A stretch of DNA of 13,326 nucleotides from Planococcus sp. (in: firmicutes). GTDB taxonomy: Bacteria; Bacillota; Bacilli; Bacillales_A; Planococcaceae. Of the stretch, positions 7,421 through 13,326 are shown in pieces (within the stretch, counting starts at the first letter, position 1; each line of letters starts with the position of its first letter). The stretch lies in contig JASKZU010000053.1 in NCBI GenBank assembly GCA_030147455.1, forward strand, positions 1 to 13,326, in the 5' to 3' direction. A model generated the notes under the pieces. It did not search any database. It was not told the origin of the DNA and saw only the letters and a list, made by a program, of their open reading frames with translations. Both the position numbers and the translations under genes were made by a program.

Positions 7421-8254
7421 ATGTCCGCACTACAACAGCAAATCATTGAGGAACTCAAAGTCCAGCCTTCAATTGATCCGCAGCAGGAAATTGAGCGCAC
7501 CGTTCAGTTTTTGAAGGATTACTTGAAGCACCATAGCTTTTTAAAAGGATTTGTACTCGGCATCTCAGGAGGGCAGGATTCGACTCTTGCCGGCAAGCTG
7601 GCACAAATGGCAATTGACGAACTCAACAAAGAAACTGGAGAACAAACATATGGTTTCTACGCAGTCCGCCTGCCGTACGGCGAGCAGTTTGATGAGCATG
7701 ATGCACAAGACGCTTTAACATTCATCAACCCGACAAAAGTATATACGATCAATATTAAAGAAGCGGTTGATGCAAGCGACCGCGCTTTAAAAGCGGAAGG
7801 CATCGAGCTTTCCGATTTCGCTAAAGGAAACGAAAAAGCACGCGAACGAATGAAAGCCCAATTTTCAGTTGCAGCAACGCATCAGGCGGTTGTTCTTGGA
7901 ACTGATCATGCTGCAGAGGCAATTACCGGATTTTACACAAAATACGGCGACGGTGCAGCCGACTTGGTGCCTTTGTTCCGGTTGAACAAGCGCCAAGGCC
8001 GTGAAATGCTTCGCGTGCTTGGATCTCCTGAGCATTTGTACACGAAAATTCCAACAGCTGATTTGGAAGAAGACAAGCCGGCCATACCGGACGAAGTGGC
8101 GCTTGGACTGACTTACGACCAAATCGACGATTACTTGGAAGGCAAGAGCATTGCAAAAGATGCCGAGGAAAAACTGGAAGGTTATTATTTGAGAACACAG
8201 CACAAGCGCAATTTGCCGATTACGGTATTTGACGACTTTTGGAAGCAGCAATAA
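7421..8254 (+). CDS. nadE: NH3-dependent NAD+ synthetase
   Basis: Amidates nicotinate adenine dinucleotide to NAD+ with ATP and ammonia, the last step of NAD synthesis. The product is 277 residues, the size of the ammonia-dependent type (about 272 in Bacillus subtilis), and lacks the N-terminal glutaminase domain of the longer type. SGGQDST at 49-55 is the PP-loop that binds the ATP pyrophosphate. [12 protein letters not shown] (160-171) and [11 protein letters not shown] (175-185) are the conserved dinucleotide- and ATP-site segments, and [12 protein letters not shown] is the typical later motif. The start ATG 7421 follows AAAGGGGGA (7407-7415); the frame is open 30 codons further up but only inside pncB. 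Second gene of the pncB-nadE operon, ending at a terminator. Confidence 0.96.
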   Translation: MSALQQQIIEELKVQPSIDPQQEIERTVQFLKDYLKHHSFLKGFVLGISGGQDSTLAGKLAQMAIDELNKETGEQTYGFYAVRLPYGEQFDEHDAQDALTFINPTKVYTINIKEAVDASDRALKAEGIELSDFAKGNEKARERMKAQFSVAATHQAVVLGTDHAAEAITGFYTKYGDGAADLVPLFRLNKRQGREMLRVLGSPEHLYTKIPTADLEEDKPAIPDEVALGLTYDQIDDYLEGKSIAKDAEEKLEGYYLRTQHKRNLPITVFDDFWKQQ

Positions 8255-8266
8255 CTCGAAAATATG

Positions 8267-8303
8267 AGACGAAGAAAGGGTATGCCTTTTCTTCGTCTTT
8301 TTT
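8267..8303 (+). terminator. Rho-independent terminator of pncB-nadE
   Basis: AGACGAAGAAA pairs with TTTCTTCGTCT (11 bp), with a further GG/CC inside the loop region, and the 3' arm runs into TTTTTT (8298-8303). It starts 12 bases after the nadE stop. Confidence 0.93.
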
Positions 8304-8360
8304 GTTGTGCTGGCTGGTGTTTTTCTCGGAAGCTTGCCAGCTTGGAAGCGTCCGGCGCAG

Positions 8361-8389
8361 TTGAGTTATCGGCTATAATCCGATATGAT
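8361..8389 (+). promoter_or_regulatory. Promoter of the MoxR-DUF58-transglutaminase operon
   Basis: TTGAGT (8361-8366), 17 bases, TATGAT (8384-8389): a good sigma-A match, with transcription expected near 8396, about 50 bases before the first start codon. A TATAAT at 8374-8379 is also present but has no -35 at a proper distance. Confidence 0.65.
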
Positions 8390-8445
8390 GGCAATAAGAT
8401 TGTGATAATTCAAAACCTTTTCGATCCATATAGGGGGAACAGACT

Positions 8446-9396
8446 ATGAAAGCAACCGAACGTTTGGGAAAAGTTATAGATAATATCGAGAAAGTAATCA
8501 TCGGCAAACGGGAAATCGCCGAATTAAGCTTGGTCGCTTTATTGTCTCATGGGCATGTGTTGTTGGAAGATGTTCCAGGTGTAGGAAAAACGATGCTTGT
8601 TCGTGCGCTCGCTAAATCGGTTGGAGCTGATTTTAAGCGCATTCAGTTTACACCGGATTTGCTGCCGTCTGACGTAGTAGGGGTTTCCATCTATAACCCG
8701 AAAGACATGCAATTCCATTTCCGGCCTGGCCCGATTATGGGGAACATTGTGCTGGCGGATGAAATCAACCGGACATCACCGAAAACGCAATCGGCACTTC
8801 TTGAAGCGATGGAAGAAGCATCCGTGACAACGGATGGCATCACTATGCGCATTCCGAAACCTTTTTTCGTAATGGCCACTCAAAATCCAATTGAATACGA
8901 AGGAACTTATCCATTGCCCGAAGCCCAGCTCGATCGTTTTTTGATTCGTGTCAAGATGGGTTATCCAACCCACGCGGAAGAAATCGAAGTGCTGACTCGT
9001 GCGCAGTCTGTCGCACCGATTGAAGAACTGGAAGCTGTCCTCACTTTAGAAGATCTGCTGGAACTTCAGGAACAAGTGCGGACGATACGGGTAGACGACA
9101 CAATCCGCCAGTATATCGTTGACTTGACCAGCCAGACGCGTCACGATCCCTACGTCTATTTAGGAGTCAGCCCACGCGGTTCAATTGCTTTAATGAAAGC
9201 TGCCCAATCATACGCCATATTAAAAGGCCGGGACTATGTCACTCCGGACGATATCCAGTATTTAGCGAAATTTGTTTTCGGCCACCGCATTATGTTGCGT
9301 TCAGAAGCCCGCTATGACGGCATCACGGCAGATGAACTGACTGACCGAATCATCGCAAAAACACGCGTGCCCGTTCAAAGGCTTGTAAATCAATGA
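8446..9396 (+). CDS. yeaC: MoxR-family AAA+ ATPase (YeaC-like)
   Basis: A 316-residue cytoplasmic AAA+ ATPase of the MoxR/RavA branch, thought to act as a chaperone that activates or assembles partner proteins encoded beside it. The Walker A motif is EDVPGVGKT at 41-49, Walker B is IVLADEINR at 101-109, and the MoxR-typical helix-2 insert lies around 70-98 (TPDLLPSDVVG...FRPGPI). Sensor 1 is ATQNP at 144-148 (Asn147), LDRF follows at 162-165, and SPRGS later is the sensor-2 region. The start ATG 8446 follows AGGGGGA (8432-8438). Its stop overlaps the ATG of the next gene (ATGA), so translation is coupled. Order and content match yeaC-yeaD-yebA-guaA of Bacillus subtilis; the symbol is given on that basis. 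Confidence 0.93.
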   Translation: MKATERLGKVIDNIEKVIIGKREIAELSLVALLSHGHVLLEDVPGVGKTMLVRALAKSVGADFKRIQFTPDLLPSDVVGVSIYNPKDMQFHFRPGPIMGNIVLADEINRTSPKTQSALLEAMEEASVTTDGITMRIPKPFFVMATQNPIEYEGTYPLPEAQLDRFLIRVKMGYPTHAEEIEVLTRAQSVAPIEELEAVLTLEDLLELQEQVRTIRVDDTIRQYIVDLTSQTRHDPYVYLGVSPRGSIALMKAAQSYAILKGRDYVTPDDIQYLAKFVFGHRIMLRSEARYDGITADELTDRIIAKTRVPVQRLVNQ

Positions 9397-10607
9397 AACG
9401 GGTTAAACAATTGCTCGGCTCGTCTGGCAGGATGATTTTCGTGCTTATCCTGCTTTTTTTGACTTTTTCATTTGCCATGTTTCAAGGCGGCTTTGTCAGC
9501 TGGTTTATTTTTTATGTATCGTTGCCGTTTATCGTGTACTCCGTGCTCTTATTTTGTTATCCGCTCGGCAACTTGCGTGCGCAGCGGACGGTTCATACTC
9601 CGCGTATCCAAAGCGGCCATAGTTTTTCAGCCACTGTCACCATCCGCAGGACATTTCCTTTTCCGTTGCTTTATACCGCTCTTCATGAACAGGCACATAC
9701 ACCGCGCCTGAAACACCAAATGGCCCAAACAGCCCGCAATATGCTATTGCCGGGATTCCGCCGCGATTTTTCATGGACCTATGAAATTGAAAAAATGCCA
9801 AGAGGCGAGCACGTGCTGGAAGGTATAGCGATTGAAACAGCTGATTTTTTCGGTTGGGTAAAAAAGCAGCAGTTGCTGCCGGTTCGCCAATCCGTGCTTG
9901 TTTATCCAAACACAGTAGATTTGACATACCGGCCGATTGGCTCAAGCTTTGATCAAGGATCGATTGCCGCCCCTTTTACATTAGTCAAAGATACGACGAT
10001 GGCCAGCGGCATCCGCGATTATCAACCTGGCGACCGGGTATCATGGATTCATTGGAAATCGTTTGCCAGAACGCAAACGATGCGGACAAAAGAATTCGAA
10101 GACCGCCAATCACAGGATTTGTTCTTGCTAGATGATAGGTCGCCGTCTGCCAGTTTTGAAATACAGGTAGAGCTCATTGCATCGATTCTCACATCGGTCG
10201 TTTCAGCCAACGCCAGTCTAGCCTATTTATCGGCCGGTACACCGCGCGCTTTTTTTCCGCTTATCCAGACAGATGAACAGCTGCAAAGAGCCATGTACCA
10301 TTTAGCAAGAGTTCAAGATGATTTAGACCGTCCAATCGAAACGGTCGTTGGACAGGACCTGAAGCAAATCCGTGTTTCAAGCCTAGTCTACGTAACCGGT
10401 TCGCTGTCACGCCAGATGGTGGACGAAATTCGCCGCAACGTGACCAGCCTGAGTCATTGCCTGTGTCTTGTAGTAATGGAAAAAGGCCAAAAACCCACGC
10501 CAGAAATGGAAAAAAACCATCAATACGCCAGGTCAAAAGGCTTTTTTGTCAAAACGATCGGGCCAGAGAATTTTACTTCGGCATTTACGGAGGCGAATCG
10601 TTCATGA
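9393..10607 (+). CDS. yeaD: DUF58 membrane-anchored protein (YeaD-like)
   Basis: A 404-residue protein with two N-terminal membrane segments (about 13-30 and 34-57) followed by a soluble region. The DUF58 signature is seen at about 206-238: GIRDYQPGDRVSWIHW, then K-x-x-A-R-T, ending in KEFEDR. DUF58 proteins are regularly encoded with a MoxR ATPase and often contain a von Willebrand A-like fold; their biochemical role is not established. The start ATG 9393 overlaps the preceding stop codon in an ATGA, with only a modest CAAAGG upstream, which suggests it is translated mostly by coupling. Its own stop overlaps the start of the transglutaminase gene in the same way. The three products probably work as one membrane-associated unit, perhaps in cell-wall or envelope function (inference from co-occurrence). 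Confidence 0.9.
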   Translation: MKRVKQLLGSSGRMIFVLILLFLTFSFAMFQGGFVSWFIFYVSLPFIVYSVLLFCYPLGNLRAQRTVHTPRIQSGHSFSATVTIRRTFPFPLLYTALHEQAHTPRLKHQMAQTARNMLLPGFRRDFSWTYEIEKMPRGEHVLEGIAIETADFFGWVKKQQLLPVRQSVLVYPNTVDLTYRPIGSSFDQGSIAAPFTLVKDTTMASGIRDYQPGDRVSWIHWKSFARTQTMRTKEFEDRQSQDLFLLDDRSPSASFEIQVELIASILTSVVSANASLAYLSAGTPRAFFPLIQTDEQLQRAMYHLARVQDDLDRPIETVVGQDLKQIRVSSLVYVTGSLSRQMVDEIRRNVTSLSHCLCLVVMEKGQKPTPEMEKNHQYARSKGFFVKTIGPENFTSAFTEANRS

Positions 10608-12793
10608 CTTCTATTCGGCATAACAAAGTGTTTATGGGACTGCTTTATGTATTGGTATTCTTCCTTCTGGCCGAATGGCTTCGCCCGGTTATCGAGCTGA
10701 CCGAAACCGGCCATCATTCACTGTTTCTTATTTTTGTGGCAGCCGGATTGCTGATGGCGTTCTTTGAAATGCCATGGTGGATTAGCGGGCCAGCTAAATT
10801 GCTCTATATCTTTTGGTTTATCAGTTATGTGTATACAGGCAGCCTTTTTTTCACGCTCGATAGTCTGAGTTTTATCGGGCAGGAAGCGTCTGCAAGCTTG
10901 TCGGCATTGCTTAGCCAAAATTGGCAGGAAACAACAGACGTATTTCGCACGATGCTGTTTTTTGCTTTACTGTGGATGGCGGTTTACCTAGTTCATTATT
11001 GGGTCGGCTTCCGCCTCAGCATTTTCCTGTTTTATTTGTTGACAGTAATTTTCGTGGCCGTGCTTGATACATTCAGCCCCTATTCGGGAGAGACGGCCAT
11101 TGTACGGATTATGGTTATTGGCCTATTGCTCGCCGGGCTCTTGCATCTTGCCCGGTGGATGGATCGGCAGCGAGCCGGCGACAAAACAGAAAAGCTCTTG
11201 ATGTATTCAATCCCGCTGCTGCTCGTGCTGCTCGCTTCTACGGCATTGGCATTTTATATGCCAAAAGCAGCGCCGATGTGGCCGGATCCCGTTCCCTACA
11301 TTACTTCCTACTCAGGAAAAGGCGGGGGCGGGCAAGGAAGTGTCGGGCGCATTGGCTACGGTGTGGATGACACTGAGCTTGGTGGTTCGTTTGTTTCCGA
11401 TGATACACCGGTGTTTCGGGCCGAGACAGAAGAAGGACAATATTGGAAAGTAGAAGTAAAAGATTCGTACACAACCAAAGGCTGGGAACTTTCAGAGACG
11501 AACGCAGAAGAGCAGTTTTACCAGAACGGGGACTTGGTGGAAACTGACTTTCCAACAGCAGCCGAAGGTGATTCAGGCTCTGCGCTGGTCGATATGCAGC
11601 AGCCTTTCCCCTTTGTTCTATATCCATACGGGACAGCTTCTTTTCTAATGGAAGAAACACCGGATTACCGTTATGATCCAGTACAGCAACGTTTCGATAC
11701 GCTGCAGGAAGACCGAACGTTCGAGGCGGATGTTTATGAAGTCTTCTTTAACCAGCCTTCCTATAGTTTGACGGAATTACGCGAAACAGAACTAGGTGGG
11801 CTTTCAACGCTTCCTTCTGAGTTTGACCGCTATTTGCAATTGCCTGATGAATTGCCGGAGCGTGTCGGCGAGCTGGCGGAAGAAATAGCTGCCGGATCTG
11901 CCACTGTCTACGATCAAGCGCGTGCTGTTGAACGCTATTTCGGAACAGGAGGATTCGAGTACAGCCAAACAGACATCCCGGTGCCAACGGCAGAACAGGA
12001 CTATGTCGACCAGTTTCTTTTTGAAACACAGCGCGGCTATTGCGATAACTTTTCAACTTCGATGGTCGTTATGCTGCGGACTCTTGATATTCCGGCTCGC
12101 TGGGTTAAAGGGTTTAACGAGGGAGAAGTCGTTGATGCAGCAGGTGATTCTGATATTTACCAAGTGACCAACAACAATGCCCATTCCTGGGTAGAGGCTT
12201 ATATGCCGGGAGTCGGTTGGATGATGTTCGAGCCGACGATTGGTTTTGAAGGGGCTTCGTCAATTGACTTTGATATAGAATTGGAAACTTCAGAACCGAC
12301 GCCTGAAGACATGCCGGACCGCCCGGAACCCGAAGTGGAAGCACCGGTCGACCAGCCGGATGAAGGAGCAGCGGCTGCAGAGGGACCGACAATTGGAGAG
12401 CGATTTATGGAATTTCTATCGGACAATCTCGGCAAGCTGCTGGCCGTTACCGCAACTTTGCTAATGCTGCTGCTAGTGCTGTTTAAAGTGCGAGCCAAGT
12501 GGATGCCAAAAGTTCTGATACCGTATTACCGACAGAAAGGTGAAGGGGCAGATGCGTTCGAGAGCGCCTATCTGCGTTTGCTGAAACAACTGGATCTTTA
12601 CGGAATCAAACGCGCCCCGGGACAAACGCTGCGTTCTTATGCTGCTTATGTCGATTCTTTCTTCGGCACTCACGAGATGTCGACATTAACATCGGCTTAT
12701 GAAAAATCCGTCTACGGTGGAGACGGCGAATCGGTCAACTGGCCTGAAATGAAGGAAAGTTGGGAAAATTTAATCAATCGGACAAGCGGTTGA
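10604..12793 (+). CDS. yebA: Membrane-bound transglutaminase-like protein with DUF3488/DUF4129 parts (YebA-like)
   Basis: A 729-residue integral membrane protein. About seven membrane helices lie in residues 10-220, followed by a large extracytoplasmic region (about 221-605), one more helix (about 611-628) and a C-terminal cytoplasmic tail with the look of DUF4129 (SAYLRLLKQLDLYGIKRAPG). The transglutaminase core is at about 470-550. Cys480 in RGYCDNFS and His527 in NAHSWVEAY are the expected catalytic pair; the third position is Glu543 in MMFEPT, where many relatives have Asp. A Pro/Glu-rich linker (about 563-595) precedes the last helix. I start at ATG 10604, which overlaps the DUF58 stop and follows GGAGG (10589-10593), rather than in the open frame from 10457 that lies inside the previous gene. 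Substrate unknown; peptide cleavage or crosslinking at the cell surface is an inference. Its stop overlaps the next promoter. Confidence 0.92.
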   Translation: MTSIRHNKVFMGLLYVLVFFLLAEWLRPVIELTETGHHSLFLIFVAAGLLMAFFEMPWWISGPAKLLYIFWFISYVYTGSLFFTLDSLSFIGQEASASLSALLSQNWQETTDVFRTMLFFALLWMAVYLVHYWVGFRLSIFLFYLLTVIFVAVLDTFSPYSGETAIVRIMVIGLLLAGLLHLARWMDRQRAGDKTEKLLMYSIPLLLVLLASTALAFYMPKAAPMWPDPVPYITSYSGKGGGGQGSVGRIGYGVDDTELGGSFVSDDTPVFRAETEEGQYWKVEVKDSYTTKGWELSETNAEEQFYQNGDLVETDFPTAAEGDSGSALVDMQQPFPFVLYPYGTASFLMEETPDYRYDPVQQRFDTLQEDRTFEADVYEVFFNQPSYSLTELRETELGGLSTLPSEFDRYLQLPDELPERVGELAEEIAAGSATVYDQARAVERYFGTGGFEYSQTDIPVPTAEQDYVDQFLFETQRGYCDNFSTSMVVMLRTLDIPARWVKGFNEGEVVDAAGDSDIYQVTNNNAHSWVEAYMPGVGWMMFEPTIGFEGASSIDFDIELETSEPTPEDMPDRPEPEVEAPVDQPDEGAAAAEGPTIGERFMEFLSDNLGKLLAVTATLLMLLLVLFKVRAKWMPKVLIPYYRQKGEGADAFESAYLRLLKQLDLYGIKRAPGQTLRSYAAYVDSFFGTHEMSTLTSAYEKSVYGGDGESVNWPEMKESWENLINRTSG

Positions 12794-12818
12794 TTTTGAA
12801 AACACTAGCCTGTACAAT
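12790..12818 (+). promoter_or_regulatory. guaA promoter
   Basis: TTGATT (12790-12795), 17 bases, TACAAT (12813-12818). The -35 contains the TGA stop of the preceding gene. The expected start near 12825 places the purine aptamer at the very beginning of the transcript, as in other purine riboswitch leaders. Confidence 0.6.
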
Positions 12819-12841
12819 TGAGAAAATTATAGAATACAGTG

Positions 12842-12912
12842 CCCTCATATATGTCCGATGATACGGTTCGGATGTCTCTACCAAGTCACCGGAAATGACT
12901 TGACTATGAAGG
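12842..12912 (+). promoter_or_regulatory. Purine riboswitch aptamer, guanine type
   Basis: All parts of the purine aptamer can be traced. P1 is CCCTCATA with TATGAAGG (one C-A mismatch). P2 is TCCGA with TCGGA, enclosing loop L2 GATACGG. J2/3 is TGTCTCTACC. P3 is AAGTCA with TGACTT, enclosing L3 CCGGAAA. The GG of L2 (12865-12866) can kiss the CC of L3 (12889-12890). The specificity base in GACTATG is C12904, which in this family pairs with guanine; adenine switches have U there. It lies upstream of guaA, so guanine would lower GMP synthesis (usual for this family, inferred here). Confidence 0.93.
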
Positions 12913-12952
12913 TGGATGACGCATGCTTTTTGGCATGCGCATTCGCCTTTTT
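12909..12952 (+). terminator. Riboswitch expression-platform terminator
   Basis: AAGGTGGATGACGCATGC pairs with GCATGCGCATTCGCCTT (perfect CGCATGC/GCATGCG at the top, one bulged A and two G-U pairs below), loop 12927-12932, then TTTTT (12948-12952). The lowest pairs use AAGG, which is also the 3' side of aptamer P1, so the two structures compete at their junction. Confidence 0.82.
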
Positions 12953-12964
12953 AACGTAGAGGAC

Positions 12965-12997
12965 AAGAACGCGAGGAGTCATTTTTCGCGTTCTTTT
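12965..12997 (+). terminator. Second terminator-like hairpin in the guaA leader
   Basis: AAGAACGCGA pairs perfectly with TCGCGTTCTT (10 bp, 11-base loop) and is followed by TT, then CTTTATTATA, a broken U-run. It stands only 12 bases after the first terminator and about 40 before the guaA start codon. It may be a back-up terminator or an element acting on the upstream fold. Confidence 0.6.
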
Positions 12998-13038
12998 CTT
13001 TATTATAGGGCCTGAATTGAATAGAAGAGGTGAAGGAT

Positions 13039-13326
13039 TTGCCAGTCAGTCCAATGTTAAAAGAGCAGAAGAAAATTGTCGTCCTCGATTTCGGCAGCCA
13101 ATATAACCAATTGATTACGCGCCGCATCCGGGAGATTGGTGTTTACAGCGAACTCCACCCACACACCATTACGGCAGATGAAATCAAAGAAATGAATGCG
13201 ACGGGCATTATCTTCTCTGGAGGCCCAAACTCTGTTTACGATGAAAATGCCTTTTCCATCGATCCGGCTATTTTTGAAATGGGGCTGCCGATTCTCGGAA
13301 TTTGCTACGGCATGCAATTGATGGCG
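13039..13326 (+). CDS. guaA: GMP synthase (glutamine-hydrolysing), 5' part only
   Basis: Converts XMP to GMP with glutamine and ATP, the last step of guanine nucleotide synthesis; cytoplasmic. Only the first 96 codons are present, cut by the window edge. They cover the start of the class-I glutamine amidotransferase domain: [20 protein letters not shown], then [11 protein letters not shown] at 59-69, and [11 protein letters not shown] with nucleophile Cys89. I start at TTG 13039 because AGGTG (13028-13032) is 6 bases upstream. ATG 13054 in the same frame would be 21 bases from it and cuts off only five residues, so the alternative cannot be excluded. Expressed from its own promoter through a guanine-type riboswitch. 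guaA also follows yebA in Bacillus subtilis. Confidence 0.95.
   Translation, partial: MPVSPMLKEQKKIVVLDFGSQYNQLITRRIREIGVYSELHPHTITADEIKEMNATGIIFSGGPNSVYDENAFSIDPAIFEMGLPILGICYGMQLMA

Noticed and set aside
8264..8449. A 61-codon open frame between nadE and the MoxR gene
   Set aside because: It starts at the nadE terminator and covers that hairpin and the next promoter; it has no ribosome site and reads as low-information sequence.

Overview
The window looks like chromosomal DNA of a low- to mid-GC Gram-positive bacterium of the Bacillales, probably Planococcaceae (Planococcus-like). This is inferred from strong Shine-Dalgarno sites, some TTG starts, hairpin-plus-T-run terminators, a CodY-type box, a purine riboswitch, and the gene order MoxR ATPase - DUF58 - transglutaminase - guaA, which matches yeaC-yeaD-yebA-guaA of Bacillus subtilis. 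All genes are on the + strand. I see no transposon, phage, CRISPR array, tRNA or rRNA.

Left region (73-2834): a secreted subtilisin-type protease ends at a terminator. It is followed by a two-gene unit: a 410-residue HTH-plus-helical-repeat regulator and, two bases after its stop, a 47-codon ORF. That ORF encodes a signal peptide, a short polar linker and a hydrophobic C-terminus ending PIVLPPL, and is closed by a long hairpin. This is the layout of an RRNPP (PlcR-PapR / NprR-NprX type) peptide quorum-sensing pair, and the neighbouring protease is a natural target or processing partner. It is the most interesting system in the window.

Middle region (2924-8303): a stand-alone GNAT acetyltransferase; ilvD (branched-chain amino acid synthesis) with a recognisable promoter overlapped by a CodY-like box; a 376-base gene-free stretch rich in small inverted repeats; and a pncB-nadE operon making NAD from nicotinate, which begins at a TTG codon and is preceded by a perfect palindrome that could be an operator.

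Right region (8361-13326): a promoter drives a tightly coupled three-gene operon (MoxR-type AAA+ ATPase, DUF58 membrane protein, membrane-bound transglutaminase-like protein), each joined by an ATGA overlap. A new promoter whose -35 overlaps the last stop codon starts a leader with a guanine-type purine riboswitch, two successive terminator-like hairpins, and the 5' end of guaA (GMP synthase), cut by the window edge.
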